The notes: a model not told the origin generated them from the letters alone. Numbered from the stretch's first letter, positions 17,405 through 26,447 are shown. The stretch is DNA of 64,000 bases from Rhodobium orientis (GCF_003258835.1 NZ_NPEV01000021.1:1-64000), one strand, 5' to 3'. A program made the numbers and translations.

Positions 17405-18994
17405 TCAGCCGGCGAACCACCAGCGTTCGATGCAGCGGAAGCCGTCGAGGCTCCAGTTGGCGCCGAGTTCGTCGTGCCCGACCTTGTCGCTGGTCGCCAT
17501 CACGTAGTTGGCGAACATCGGGATGATGGTGCCGCCATCGTCGCGGCAGAGTTCCTGCATCTCGTAATACATTTGCCGGCGCTTGTCCTCGTCGAGCTCG
17601 GCACGGGCCTCGATCAGGAGCTTGTTGAACGCGTCGTTGTCCCAGTGGGTGTCGTTCCACGGCACGCCCTTGGCGTAGGCAGTGGAGAACATCCAGTCCT
17701 CGGTCGGCCGGCCGCCCCAATAGACGGCGCAGAACGGCTTCTTCAGCCAGACATTCGACCAGTAGCCGTCGTTCGGCTCGCGCACGACATTGATGTCAAT
17801 GCCGGCCTTGGCGGCATGCTCGCGGTAGAGCACGGCGGCGTCGACGGCACCCGGGAAGGCGGCGTCGGCGGCGGAAAGATCGACCTTCAGTTCCGAAAGG
17901 CCGGCCTGCTTCAGGTGGTACTTGGCCTTTTCCGGATCGTAGGTGCGCTGCTCCAGGTCGTCGGCGTGGAAGCGGTTGGACTGGCCGATCGGATGGTCGT
18001 TGCCGACGACGCCGTGGCCGCGCAGGATGGTCTTGACCAGCGCCTCGCGGTCGATGGCGTTCTTCAGCGCCAGCCGCACGTCGTTGTTGTCGAACGGGGC
18101 GATGTCGCAGCGCATCGCGAAGGTGTAGTGCTGGGTGCCGCTGACCTCCTCGATCTTGACGCTGCGGTTGCGCTTCAGGAGATGGGCGGTCTTCAGGTCG
18201 ACCCGGTCCATGGCGTCGATCTCGCCGGTGGTCAGCGCGTTGGTGCGCGCCGCCGGGTCGATGATGACGAGCACCTGGGCGGCGTCGAAATGGGCCCGGT
18301 CCGGCTTCCAGTAGGTCTCGAAGCGCTTCAGGTCGGTGCGCACGCCCGGATCGTAGGTTGCGATCGTGTAGCCGCCGGTGCCGATGCCGGCCGTCGCGTC
18401 GACCTTGCCGTCCGTGGCCGGCAGGATCGCCAGGTGGTAGTCGCTGACGATGAACGGGAAGTCGGCGTTGCCTTCCTTCAGGGTGAAGGCGACCTTGTCG
18501 TCACCGTCGGCCTTGATGTCGGTGATCTGTTCCACGATCGGCTTGGCGCCCGACTTGGAGTCCTCGCCCATATGGTGCTGGAACGAGGCGATGACGTCGC
18601 CCGCGTCCATCGTCTTGCCGTTGTGAAACGTAACGCCGGGGCGCAGCTTGAAGGTCCAGGTCTTGGCGTCCTCGGTGACGTCCCAGGACTCCGCCAGTTC
18701 CGGCACCAGCGAGCCGTCATTGGCGACCTCGGTCAGGCAGTTGTAGATGGTGCTGCCGACCACCTGCATATAGAGGTTTTCAAAGGTCGCCGGATCGAGG
18801 GAGTCCGTGGTCGAGCCGTGGCCGATGCCGAGGCGGAAGGTGCCGCCCTTCTGCGGCTCGGCGGCGCGCACCGACTGGCCCCAGAAGACCGAGGCGGCGC
18901 TGGCGGTGATGCCGAGCGCGGCCGCGTGCTGCATGAAGCGGCGGCGCGTCAGGCCTTCATATTGCAGGAGTTTCGTCAGGTCGTTGTTTGACAT
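17405..18994 (-). CDS. ABC transporter substrate-binding protein, family 5 (peptide/nickel type), Tat-exported
   Basis: The 529-residue protein starts with a twin-arginine signal (TRRRFMQHAAALGITASAASVFWG, Arg-Arg at about residue 17). It continues with the SBP_bac_5 fold: SLDPATFENLYMQVVGSTIYNCLTEV, LAESWDVTEDAKTWTFKLRPGVTFHNG and a C-terminal YWGGRPTEDWMFSTAYAKG. The start at 18994 has a strong GGAGAGAGAGG sequence upstream, and the signal peptide begins there. Family members bind peptides, nickel, opines or other solutes. No permease or ATPase gene is adjacent, so it is an orphan in this window, and the terminator after it shows it is not followed by one. Confidence 0.88.
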   Translation of the reverse strand: MSNNDLTKLLQYEGLTRRRFMQHAAALGITASAASVFWGQSVRAAEPQKGGTFRLGIGHGSTTDSLDPATFENLYMQVVGSTIYNCLTEVANDGSLVPELAESWDVTEDAKTWTFKLRPGVTFHNGKTMDAGDVIASFQHHMGEDSKSGAKPIVEQITDIKADGDDKVAFTLKEGNADFPFIVSDYHLAILPATDGKVDATAGIGTGGYTIATYDPGVRTDLKRFETYWKPDRAHFDAAQVLVIIDPAARTNALTTGEIDAMDRVDLKTAHLLKRNRSVKIEEVSGTQHYTFAMRCDIAPFDNNDVRLALKNAIDREALVKTILRGHGVVGNDHPIGQSNRFHADDLEQRTYDPEKAKYHLKQAGLSELKVDLSAADAAFPGAVDAAVLYREHAAKAGIDINVVREPNDGYWSNVWLKKPFCAVYWGGRPTEDWMFSTAYAKGVPWNDTHWDNDAFNKLLIEARAELDEDKRRQMYYEMQELCRDDGGTIIPMFANYVMATSDKVGHDELGANWSLDGFRCIERWWFAG

Positions 18995-19503
18995 CGTTCC
19001 TCTCTCTCCGTTGTTGATTTGGCATCCCTCAAACGCTGCCCGGTGGGGCAGTCGGCCGCGAAATGCGGTTGTCGGAATGCCGCCCGGTGCGCGGCGAGAA
19101 ACGGCCGCGGCCAGCGGGCACGGTATCGGATTGCGGCGCCAGCATAGGCCGGCAAGGGGCAAGGGTCCACCCGAAGCCCGGAAAAGGTCGGATGCAGGCC
19201 GGCTTTCAGACCTATAATATGTGAAATGCACGCATATATAGGGCAACGTCCAGCGCCTTGTTCGGGACCGGGACGGTTGTGCTCATGGGTCGGATGAGAA
19301 GTTCGCGGTCGCGAGCGCCGAGACGCTGGAGCCAGGGCTCGGGTGAGACCGGCCACACCACCAGGCCCACGCGTTGACCGAGGCGCGGGATCAGGCGGCT
19401 GTCGCCATGCGCAAAAACGAGCCGGCGCGCCGAACGGCGCCGGCCTGGATCTGGGGGATGCGGGAGGAGGGGCCCCGTCCGGCGAACCGTTCAGGGCCAA
19501 AAA
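18995..19503. other. Intergenic region with no gene seen
   Basis: This is a 509-bp gap between two leftward genes. It contains the promoter region of the peptide-binding protein, with an AT-rich patch at about 19209-19241, and on the other side the terminator of the hydroxyacid dehydrogenase. Open frames here lack any protein pattern I recognise. Confidence 0.6.
19413..19444 (-). terminator. Probable intrinsic terminator of the hydroxyacid dehydrogenase gene
   Basis: GCCGGCGC (19421-19428) pairs with GCGCCGGC (19437-19444) around an 8-nt loop. On the minus strand the stem is followed by TCGTTTTTGC. It lies 60 bp after the stop at 19504. Confidence 0.6.
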
Positions 19504-20490
19504 TCAGAGCATGCTCGGCAGCACGCGGTCGGGCGGGCGGTGGCCGTCCATAAACGTCTTGATGTTGATGATTACCTTCTCGCCCATGTCGATGCGGCCC
19601 TCGATGGTGGCCGAGCCCATATGCGGCAGCAGCAGGACGCGGGGCGACTTGGCGAGCCGCGGATTGACGGCCGGCTCGTGCTCGAAAACGTCGAGGCCGG
19701 CGCCGGCCAGTTCCCCGGCATCGAGCATGCGGGCCAGCGCGTTCTCGTCGATGACCTCACCGCGGGCGGTGTTGACGATGTAGCTCTCCGCCTTCATCAG
19801 CTTCAGCCGGCGCGCTGACAGGAGGTGGAAGGTGCCGGGCGTGTGCGGGCAGTGGATCGAGACAACGTCCATGCGCGCCAGCATCTGGTCGAGGCTCTCC
19901 CAGTAGGTCGCCTCCAGCTCCTCTTCCACCGGCGCCGGCACCCGGCGGCGGTTGTGGTAGTGGATCGACATGCCGAACGCCTTGGCGCGGCGCGCAACGG
20001 CCGTGCCGATGCGGCCCATGCCGACGACACCGAGGCGCTTGCCCCAGATCCGGTGGCCGAGCATCCAGGTCGGCGACCAGCCGCTCCAGGCGTCCTCCTC
20101 GACGATCTTGATGCCTTCCGCCAGCCGGCGCGGCACGGCAAGGATCAGCGCCATGGTCATGTCGGCGGTGTCCTCGGTGAGGACGCCGGGCGTGTTGGTC
20201 ACGGTGATGCCGCGGGTGTTGGCGGTGTCGACGTCGATGTTGTCGACGCCGTTGGCGAAGGTAGCAACCAGCTTGAGCTGCTCGCCGGCCTGGGACAGCA
20301 GGGCGGAGTCGATCCGGTCGGTCAGCGTCGGCACCAGGACGTCGGCGGTTTTCACAGCATCGACAAGCTGTGCCTGGGTCATCGGCTGATCGGTCTCGTT
20401 GAGGCGCGTGTCGAACAATTCGCGCATCCGGGTCTCGATCACGTCCGGAAGCTTTCGGGTCACAACTACCAGGGGCTTTTTCTTCGCCAT
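19504..20490 (-). CDS. D-2-hydroxyacid dehydrogenase, glyoxylate reductase type
   Basis: The 328-residue NAD(P)-linked enzyme has the catalytic domain at both ends and a central Rossmann fold with GVVGMGRIGTAVARRA (155-170). The catalytic Arg is in ANGVDNID and NTARGEVIDE, the Glu in GLDVFEHEP and the His in LLLPHMGSATIEGR. HNRRRV after the Rossmann beta-2 strand suggests NADP preference. The pattern fits glyoxylate/hydroxypyruvate reductases of the GyaR/GhrB group. It stands alone and has its own terminator. Confidence 0.88.
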   Translation of the reverse strand: MAKKKPLVVVTRKLPDVIETRMRELFDTRLNETDQPMTQAQLVDAVKTADVLVPTLTDRIDSALLSQAGEQLKLVATFANGVDNIDVDTANTRGITVTNTPGVLTEDTADMTMALILAVPRRLAEGIKIVEEDAWSGWSPTWMLGHRIWGKRLGVVGMGRIGTAVARRAKAFGMSIHYHNRRRVPAPVEEELEATYWESLDQMLARMDVVSIHCPHTPGTFHLLSARRLKLMKAESYIVNTARGEVIDENALARMLDAGELAGAGLDVFEHEPAVNPRLAKSPRVLLLPHMGSATIEGRIDMGEKVIINIKTFMDGHRPPDRVLPSML

Positions 20491-20786
20491 CCGCCTCGCC
20501 TTGCATTTCCGGCCGGACCCGTTGAGGGGTCCTTAACTGACAACATGCCACACTCCACGGCCTCATCGGGGCGTGGAGCGGCGCGTCTTTTTTACCGGTG
20601 TCTTCTGTAGCAGATCGACGTGAAATGACAAACCGGTGAGACTGCCGCAGTTCACATTCTGACCATATCGGCATGACAGGAAAATGCCGGGTTCCGCGCC
20701 GCAAAACCGGACAGGCGGGTGGCCGCCGGCCGGCGCGGAAAACGACTGTCATACCGTCACACCGTCGATTGCAAGGTTTGGATATC
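20491..20786. other. Intergenic region with no certain gene
   Basis: The 296-bp gap lies between the divergent dehydrogenase and SH3-protein genes. An in-frame extension of the SH3 gene begins at 20673, but it lacks a ribosome-binding site and has an untypical composition. No clear promoter motif was found. Confidence 0.5.
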
Positions 20787-21401
20787 GTGCTGCGTTTTTT
20801 TCGTCATCTTTCGGCTGCAAAGGAGCGTGCGGATCGCCGCGCGCGCCGCAAGGACAAGGCACCCCGCCGCCCGCGCCGGATCGCGGTGACGCCGCTGGCG
20901 ATCGCCCTTGCCGTCGGCCTCGGCGCGGTCTCGGTGCCGTCGATGTCCCACGCCCAGAACGTCAAGACCGGACCGAGCGGCCTGCCGCTGCCCCGTTTCG
21001 TCAGCCTCAAGTCCGATCGCATCAATGTCCGCCGCGGGCCCGGCCGCGACCACGCGGTGAGTTGGGTCTTCGTGCGCGCCGGCCTGCCGGTCGAGGTGGT
21101 GCAGGAATTCGAGAACTGGCGCCGCATCCGCGATTCCGAAGGGGAGGAGGGCTGGGTCTTCCACAGCCTGCTGTCCGGGCGCCGGTCTGCCCTGGTCGCG
21201 CCCTGGGAAAAGACGGAATCCCTGACCGTCCACCGCGAGCCGGACCCGGCGACGCCGGCCGCCGCCTTCGTCCAGCCGGGCGTCCTTGCAAATGTCTATG
21301 AGTGCGATGGGACATGGTGCCGCATCGGCGCCGAAAACTGGTCCGGATGGATCGATCAGACCCAGCTCTGGGGTGTTTATCCCGACGAAAAGATCAAATA
21401 G
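20787..21401 (+). CDS. Exported bacterial SH3-domain protein
   Basis: The protein has about 204 residues if it starts at the GTG at 20787. An Arg/Lys-rich cytoplasmic N-terminus is followed by a membrane segment or signal anchor (VTPLAIALAVGLGAVSVPSMSHAQ), then a first SH3_3 domain (RFVSLKSDRINVRRGPGRDHAVSWVF...GWVFHSLLSGRR). A second SH3-like repeat ends with CDGTWCRIGAENWSGWIDQTQLWGVYP. Such proteins act in the periplasm, often bound to cell wall, and their exact role is unknown. The start is uncertain: ATG 20673, TTG 20778 and GTG 20787 are in frame. I prefer the last because AAGG precedes it. Confidence 0.75.
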   Translation: MLRFFRHLSAAKERADRRARRKDKAPRRPRRIAVTPLAIALAVGLGAVSVPSMSHAQNVKTGPSGLPLPRFVSLKSDRINVRRGPGRDHAVSWVFVRAGLPVEVVQEFENWRRIRDSEGEEGWVFHSLLSGRRSALVAPWEKTESLTVHREPDPATPAAAFVQPGVLANVYECDGTWCRIGAENWSGWIDQTQLWGVYPDEKIK

Positions 21402-21480
21402 CCGGCTTCACGGCCGATAAGAATCGGCCCGGACGCGCAGGCGCGCGAAACCGGGCCGCCGGATCTCGTCGTCTCTGGCG

Positions 21481-21945
21481 TCAGCTCTTGGGACGCAGCC
21501 GCACCACCACGTCGACGCGGGCAATTTCCATCCCCTCCGGAGGCTCCGGCAGGTCGGTGATCGACAGTTCCATTTCCGGGATGTCGAACACCTCGTCGGT
21601 GCCTTCCACGAAATAGTGATGGTGCTCGTGGGTGGTGGTGTCGAAATAGGTCTTGTTGGCGTCAATCGCCAGTTCGCGAAGCAGGCCTGCATCGGTGAAC
21701 TGATTGAGAGTATTGTAGATTGTCGCCAGCGAGACCGGAATGCCGGCCTTCATCGCATCTTCCCGCAGGCATTCTGCGGTGATGTGGCGGCCGCCTCCTG
21801 CAAACAGCAGTTCGGCCAGCGCGCGGCGCTGCTGCGTCGGCCTGAGGCCGGCGGAGCGCAGGAGTCCGACGACGTCCACGCCGTCGCGGCGCCTCGGCGC
21901 GGCGGAGTAGGTTTTGCGAGCCTTGATAGTCGAAATCGCGTCCAA
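21481..21945 (-). CDS. irr: Iron response regulator Irr (Fur family)
   Basis: The 154-residue regulator has the winged helix of Fur proteins (GLRPTQQRRALAELLF, then VSLATIYNTLNQFTDAGLLRE) and the HEHHHYF motif at the heme/metal site. The LPEPPEGMEIARVDVVVRLR tail marks it as rhizobial Irr. Irr represses heme and iron-using genes when iron is scarce and is destabilised by heme. The N-terminal GCPWHD heme motif of Bradyrhizobium japonicum is absent, as in most orders of the class. The start appears to be a TTG at 21945; no ATG fits before the DNA-binding domain. Its placement beside fabA-fabB-fabI is conserved in rhizobia. Confidence 0.92.
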   Translation of the reverse strand: MDAISTIKARKTYSAAPRRRDGVDVVGLLRSAGLRPTQQRRALAELLFAGGGRHITAECLREDAMKAGIPVSLATIYNTLNQFTDAGLLRELAIDANKTYFDTTTHEHHHYFVEGTDEVFDIPEMELSITDLPEPPEGMEIARVDVVVRLRPKS

Positions 21946-22197
21946 CGTTCAGATCCCATCCAGTGGCTACGTCGGCTGTCCCCGGACCGGCGTCATATGT
22001 CAACAGAAAGCGATATACACATATAAAATAAAAATTCTCATTCCAATAAGCAAGCTTGCAGTTCACATATCAGCTTTGCCGCGCTATCCGAACCCTTTCA
22101 CCGGGACGGAGACGTGTGTTAGGTAGGGCCCGATTTGTCGGATGAACCAGTCACACGCGCCGAAAAGGCGCGCGATTTTTGAGGTACGGTAGCTGGA
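21946..22197. promoter_or_regulatory. AT-rich divergent promoter region of irr and fabA
   Basis: The 252-bp gap holds an unusually AT-rich block (about 22000-22060) in this GC-rich genome. A TTGACA lies on the minus strand (22005-22010) towards irr, but I could not fit a good -10 element. No operator could be assigned with confidence. Confidence 0.4.
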
Positions 22198-22719
22198 ATG
22201 GAACAACGCCGTTCGGAATACGACTATGAAGACCTTCTGGCCTGCGGCCGCGGAGAGCTTTTCGGGCCGGGCAACGCTCAGCTCCCGTTGCCGCCGATGC
22301 TGATGTTCGATCGCATTTCCGCGATCAGCGAGGAGGGCGGCGAGTTCGGCAAGGGCCAGGTGCGCGCCGAACTCGAGATCAAGCCGGACCTGTGGTTCTT
22401 CCCCTGCCACTTCAAGGGCGATCCGGTGATGCCGGGCTGCCTCGGCCTCGATGCCCTGTGGCAGATGCTCGGCTTCTTCCTCGGCTGGCTCGGCGAGCCC
22501 GGCCGCGGCCGCGCGCTCTCCGTCGGCGAGGTGAAATTCTCCGGCATGGTCACGCCGAAGGTGAAGCACATCCAGTACGGCATCGACCTGAAGCGGGTCA
22601 TGCGCTCCAAGCTGGTGCTCGGCATCGCCGACGGCTGGCTTAAGGCCGACGGCAACACCATCTATAAGGCGGCGGGCCTGCGTGTCGGTCTGTTTACCGC
22701 CGAGGCCGAGGCGTTCTAG
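22198..22719 (+). CDS. fabA: 3-hydroxydecanoyl-ACP dehydratase/isomerase
   Basis: The 173-residue hot-dog-fold enzyme dehydrates 3-hydroxydecanoyl-ACP and isomerises trans-2 to cis-3-decenoyl-ACP, the branch point for unsaturated fatty acids. Catalytic His71 lies in [19 protein letters not shown] with Asp85 in the same stretch, matching His70 and Asp84 of E. coli. It heads the cluster fabA-fabB-fabI. Confidence 0.95.
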   Translation: MEQRRSEYDYEDLLACGRGELFGPGNAQLPLPPMLMFDRISAISEEGGEFGKGQVRAELEIKPDLWFFPCHFKGDPVMPGCLGLDALWQMLGFFLGWLGEPGRGRALSVGEVKFSGMVTPKVKHIQYGIDLKRVMRSKLVLGIADGWLKADGNTIYKAAGLRVGLFTAEAEAF

Positions 22720-22921
22720 GATCGCCGTAAGAAATTGGCGGCGTTGCCCGGGTCCGTTGGCGTCCCGGGCCGTCGCCGTGAGGATTTCGTGGCCGCGTCC
22801 CCGACCCGGACCGAAAATGGTGATCCCTGCCGCGCCGGCAGGGAGGACATCATTTCCCTTGGGCCGGTGCGTGACGTGGCGTAAACCGTGCGGAAAATAG
22901 ATTTGTGACCGGGAGACCGAG

Positions 22922-24139
22922 ATGAGACGGGTAGTCGTCACGGGAATGGGGATCGTGTCGTCGATCGGCAACAACTGCCAGGAAGTGCTGGCAAGCCTCC
23001 GGGATGCCCGGTCGGGGATTGTTGCCGCCGAGAAGTATACGGAGCTCGGCTTTCGCAGCCAGGTCCACGGCAGCCTGAAGATCGATCTCGACGAGGTCGT
23101 CGACCGGCGCGCGCGCCGCTTCATGGGCGACGGCGCGGCCTATGCCTTCGTCGCCATGAAACAGGCGATCGCCGACGCCGGCCTGGAGGACAGCGAGGTC
23201 AGCAATCCGCGCACCGGCCTCATCGTCGGCTCCGGCGGCCCGTCCACGGTCGCCATCGTCAACGCCGCCGACGTCACCCGCGACAAGGGCCCGCGCCGCG
23301 TCGGCCCGTTCGCCGTCCCCAAGGCGATGTCGTCGACCTGCTCGGCCAACCTGTCCACCTATTTCAAGACCAAGGGCGTCAACTACTCGATCTCCTCGGC
23401 CTGCTCGACCAGCGCCAACTGCATCGGCAACGCCGCGGAAATGATCCAGTGGGGCAAGCAGGACGTGATGTTCGCCGGCGGCGGCGAGGAGCTGGACTGG
23501 ACGCTGTCGGTGCTGTTCGACGCCATGGGCGCCATGTCGGCGAACTTCAACGACACGCCTGCGACCGCCTCGCGCGCCTATGACAAGGACCGCGACGGCT
23601 TCGTCATCACCGGCGGCGGCGGCATAGTCATCCTGGAGGAGCTGGAGCACGCCAAGGCCCGCGGCGCCAAGATCTATGCGGAAATCGTCGGCTACGGCGC
23701 AACCGCCGACGGCGCCGACATGGTCGCGCCCTCCGGCGAGGGCGGCGCGCGCTGCATGCGCCTGGCGCTGGAAAAAGTCGGCGGGAAGGTCGACTACATC
23801 AATCCCCACGCCACGTCGACACCGGTCGGCGACGGCCCGGAGATCGATGCCATCCGCGAGGTGTTCGGCGACGACATGCCGCCGATCAGCGCCACCAAAT
23901 CGCTGACCGGCCACGCCCAGGGCGCCGCCGGCGTCCACGAGACCATCTACACCCTGTTGATGATGCAGAACGGCTTCATCGCCGAAAGCGCCAACATCTT
24001 CGAAATCGATCCGAAAGTGGCCGACGCCAACATCGTCCGCCAGCGTATCGACAATGTCGATATCGACCTTGCGATCACCAACAGCTTCGGCTTCGGCGGC
24101 ACCAACGCCACGCTGGCGCTGCAGCGCTACAACGGCTGA
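22922..24139 (+). CDS. fabB: Beta-ketoacyl-ACP synthase I
   Basis: The 405-residue condensing enzyme has the catalytic triad Cys161 ([11 protein letters not shown]), His296 ([11 protein letters not shown]) and His331 ([11 protein letters not shown]). With FabA it extends cis-3-decenoyl-ACP towards vaccenate. It lies 202 bp after fabA and 39 bp before fabI, and shares their direction. Confidence 0.95.
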   Translation: MRRVVVTGMGIVSSIGNNCQEVLASLRDARSGIVAAEKYTELGFRSQVHGSLKIDLDEVVDRRARRFMGDGAAYAFVAMKQAIADAGLEDSEVSNPRTGLIVGSGGPSTVAIVNAADVTRDKGPRRVGPFAVPKAMSSTCSANLSTYFKTKGVNYSISSACSTSANCIGNAAEMIQWGKQDVMFAGGGEELDWTLSVLFDAMGAMSANFNDTPATASRAYDKDRDGFVITGGGGIVILEELEHAKARGAKIYAEIVGYGATADGADMVAPSGEGGARCMRLALEKVGGKVDYINPHATSTPVGDGPEIDAIREVFGDDMPPISATKSLTGHAQGAAGVHETIYTLLMMQNGFIAESANIFEIDPKVADANIVRQRIDNVDIDLAITNSFGFGGTNATLALQRYNG

Positions 24140-24178
24140 CCGCGAGATCCCTTTTTCACGAACGTTTGGGCAGGACGG

Positions 24179-25036
24179 ATGAGCAATTTGATGGAGGGCA
24201 AGCGGGGCCTTGTCATGGGCGTCGCCAACCGCAACTCGATCGCGTGGGGGATTGCCCGAACGCTGAGCGAGCACGGCGCGGAATTGGCGTTCACCTATCA
24301 GGGCGATGCGTTCGGCAAGCGGGTGAAGCCGCTCGCCGAATCGATCGGCTCGACCATGCTGCTGCCCTGCGACGTGGAGGATATTTCGTCCGTCGATGCC
24401 GTCTTCCAGACCCTTGCCGAGAAATGGGGATCGATCGACTTTATCGTCCACGCCATCGCCTATTCCGACAAGAACGAGCTGAAGGGGCGCTATTCGGAGA
24501 CCAGCCGGGAGAATTTTTCCCGCACCATGCTGATCTCCTGCTTTTCCTTCACCGAGGTCGCCAAGCGCGCCGCCGCGATGATGCCGAACGGCGGCTCGAT
24601 GATCACGCTGACCTATGGCGGCTCGACCCGCATCATGCCCAACTACAACGTCATGGGCATCGCCAAGGCGGCGCTGGAATCCTCGGTGCGCTATCTCGCC
24701 ATGGATTTCGGCCTGGAAGACATCCGCGTCAACGCCATTTCCGCCGGCCCGGTGCGGACCCTTGCCGGTTCGGGCGTCACCGATGCCCGGCTGATGTACA
24801 ATTACCAGAAGAAGAACTCGCCGCTCGGCCGCACCGTCACCCTTGAGGAGATCGGCGGCACGGCCCTCTACCTTCTGAGCGACCTGTCCACCGGCGTCAC
24901 CGGCGAGGTCCATTTCGTCGATTCCGGCTATTCCATCGTCTCCATGCCGCGGCTCGGGGAACTGAAGGCCGAGGAAAGGCGCGAGGAAGCCGAAAAGGTC
25001 GAGGAAGAGACCGACGCCGGCGCGGCAGCGCACTAA
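24179..25036 (+). CDS. fabI: Enoyl-ACP reductase (NADH)
   Basis: The 285-residue SDR-type reductase has the FabI pattern: GVANRNSIAWGIA for NADH, HAIAYSDKNELKGRY, and the catalytic Tyr156 and Lys163 in YNVMGIAK. It reduces the last double bond in each elongation cycle and is the enzyme blocked by triclosan. The C-terminus carries about 20 extra acidic residues (KAEERREEAEKVEEETDAG). Confidence 0.94.
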   Translation: MSNLMEGKRGLVMGVANRNSIAWGIARTLSEHGAELAFTYQGDAFGKRVKPLAESIGSTMLLPCDVEDISSVDAVFQTLAEKWGSIDFIVHAIAYSDKNELKGRYSETSRENFSRTMLISCFSFTEVAKRAAAMMPNGGSMITLTYGGSTRIMPNYNVMGIAKAALESSVRYLAMDFGLEDIRVNAISAGPVRTLAGSGVTDARLMYNYQKKNSPLGRTVTLEEIGGTALYLLSDLSTGVTGEVHFVDSGYSIVSMPRLGELKAEERREEAEKVEEETDAGAAAH

Positions 25037-25084
25037 AGGCAGCGGCCGCCCGGTTCGGCAGGTGTTCGCCACCGTCCAAGGCTC

Positions 25085-25090
25085 TATAAT
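25085..25090 (+). promoter_or_regulatory. Possible -10 element upstream of the triple repeat
   Basis: A perfect TATAAT lies 49 bp after the fabI stop. The -35 region is poor. If used, the transcript would include all three repeat copies as a leader of about 340 nt before the deaminase gene. Confidence 0.3.
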
Positions 25091-25131
25091 CTGAAAAAGA
25101 AAGCGGTACGTGCGCGGATTGGGCACGGTAC

Positions 25132-25426
25132 CGAACGCAAAGCGTTCGAAAGCCCGAACGGTCGCCGGCCGATGAGGCCGCCCGTCGGAGGCGCGAACGT
25201 CCGCGAACTGCCGTGAGACATACGGCATCACATCGAACGCGGAGCGTTCGCAAGCCCGAACGGTCGCCGGCCGGTCAGGCCGCCCCGTCGGAGGCGCGAG
25301 CGCCCACGAGCTGCCGTGAGACAAGCGGCGCAAGACCGAACCCGCAGGGTTCGCAAGCCCGAACGGGCGCCGGCCGGTCAGGCCGCCCCGTCGGAGGCGC
25401 GAGCGCCCGCGAGCTGCCGTGAGACA
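25132..25426 (+). repeat. Three tandem copies of the hairpin-rich dispersed repeat (subtype 2)
   Basis: Copies run 25132-25220, 25234-25323 and 25337-25426, each about 90 bp and separated by unlike 13-bp spacers. Each copy holds an opening hairpin (CGAACGC/GCGTTCG or CGAACCC/GGGTTCG), a second stem CGGCC-GGTCA-GGCCG, a third stem GGCG-CGAG-CGCC, and the constant end ctgccgtgagaca. The last two copies differ at five positions, and two of these (6 and 12) are partners in the first stem that changed together. The array ends six bases before the deaminase start codon. Confidence 0.85.
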
Positions 25427-25431
25427 AAAGA

Positions 25432-26421
25432 ATGATCCACCGCCTGCCGAAGGCCGAGCTGCACATTCATATCGAGGGCTCGCTCGAGCCCGAGCTGATG
25501 TTCCGGCTCGCCGCGCGCAACGGGCTCAAGCTGCCCTATGCCTCGGTGGAGGAACTGCACGCCGCCTATCGCTTCTCAAACCTCCAGGAGTTTCTCGACC
25601 TCTACTACCAGGGCATGAACGTGCTGCGCGAGGAGGAGGACTTCTTCGATCTCACCCGCGCCTATCTCGACCGCGTCGCCGCCGACAACGTCGTCCATGT
25701 GGAGGTTTTCTTCGACCCGCAGGCCCATACCGGCCGCGGCGTGCCGTTCGCCGTCGCCGTCGAGGGCATTCTGAAAGGCCTTGAAGACGGCGAGACCCGC
25801 CACGGCATCACCTGGAAGCTGATCCCGAATTTCCTGCGCCATCTGCCGGAAGAGGACGGCTTCAAGGCGCTGGCGGAGGCCGAGCCCTGGTACGACCGGT
25901 TCGCCGGCTTCGGGCTCGATTCCTCCGAGCTTGGCCATCCGCCGCGCGACTTCGCCAGGCTTTTCGCGCGCTGCCGCGAGCTGGGGTTCAAGCTTTGCTG
26001 CCATGCCGGCGAGGAGGGCCCGCCCGACTATGTGCGCCAGGCGCTGGTCGAGATCGGCGTCGACCGCATCGACCACGGCAACCGGGCGATGGAGGATCCG
26101 GACCTCGTTCGCGAGATCGCCGAGCGCGGCGTCGCGCTCACCTCCTGCCCACTCTCCAACCTGTCCCTGAAGGTGATCGACACGGTCGGTCAAAGCCCGG
26201 TGAAGCAGATGCTGGATGCGGGCCTCTGCGTCACCGTCAACTCCGACGATCCGTCCTATTTCGGCGGCTATGTGGGCGACAACCTGAAGGCCGTGGCCGA
26301 AGCCTTCGACCTGTCGAAGGCAGACGTCGTAGCGCTGGTCAAGAATTCCTTTGCCGGCTCCTTCCTCGACGACGGCGAAAAGGCGCGGCGGCTGGCGGAA
26401 GTGGATATGGCTGCGGCGTGA
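25432..26421 (+). CDS. Adenine deaminase (adenosine deaminase family)
   Basis: The 329-residue TIM-barrel amidohydrolase has all zinc and catalytic residues: HIH (11-13), HAGE (His191, Glu194), DHG (His215) and SDDP (Asp272, Asp273). The segments VEVFFDPQAHTGRG and SDDPSYFGGY are those of the bacterial branch shown to deaminate adenine, whereas true adenosine deaminases differ there; general annotation would say adenosine deaminase. The product is hypoxanthine (or inosine). The start codon at 25432 has only a weak ribosome-binding site, because the last repeat copy occupies the position up to six bases upstream. Confidence 0.9.
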   Translation: MIHRLPKAELHIHIEGSLEPELMFRLAARNGLKLPYASVEELHAAYRFSNLQEFLDLYYQGMNVLREEEDFFDLTRAYLDRVAADNVVHVEVFFDPQAHTGRGVPFAVAVEGILKGLEDGETRHGITWKLIPNFLRHLPEEDGFKALAEAEPWYDRFAGFGLDSSELGHPPRDFARLFARCRELGFKLCCHAGEEGPPDYVRQALVEIGVDRIDHGNRAMEDPDLVREIAERGVALTSCPLSNLSLKVIDTVGQSPVKQMLDAGLCVTVNSDDPSYFGGYVGDNLKAVAEAFDLSKADVVALVKNSFAGSFLDDGEKARRLAEVDMAAA

Positions 26422-26447
26422 GCTTTTTGCGCACGGTGTGGCCGTTC

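Noticed and set aside
21412-21429. Hairpin GGCCGAT-AAGA-ATCGGCC between the SH3 gene and irr as a terminator
   Set aside because: No T run follows on either strand; it may add to transcript ends but is not a convincing intrinsic terminator.
22850-25333. Open frame of more than 800 codons on the minus strand across fabB, fabI and the repeats
   Set aside because: It is a by-product of the GC-rich codon pattern of the real genes on the other strand; it has no domain pattern and is rich in Gly, Asp, Arg and Ala.
25132-25426. Array-like repeats as a possible CRISPR
   Set aside because: Repeats are about 90 bp with 13-bp spacers and only three copies, and no cas genes are near; CRISPR repeats and spacers are about 25-40 bp each.
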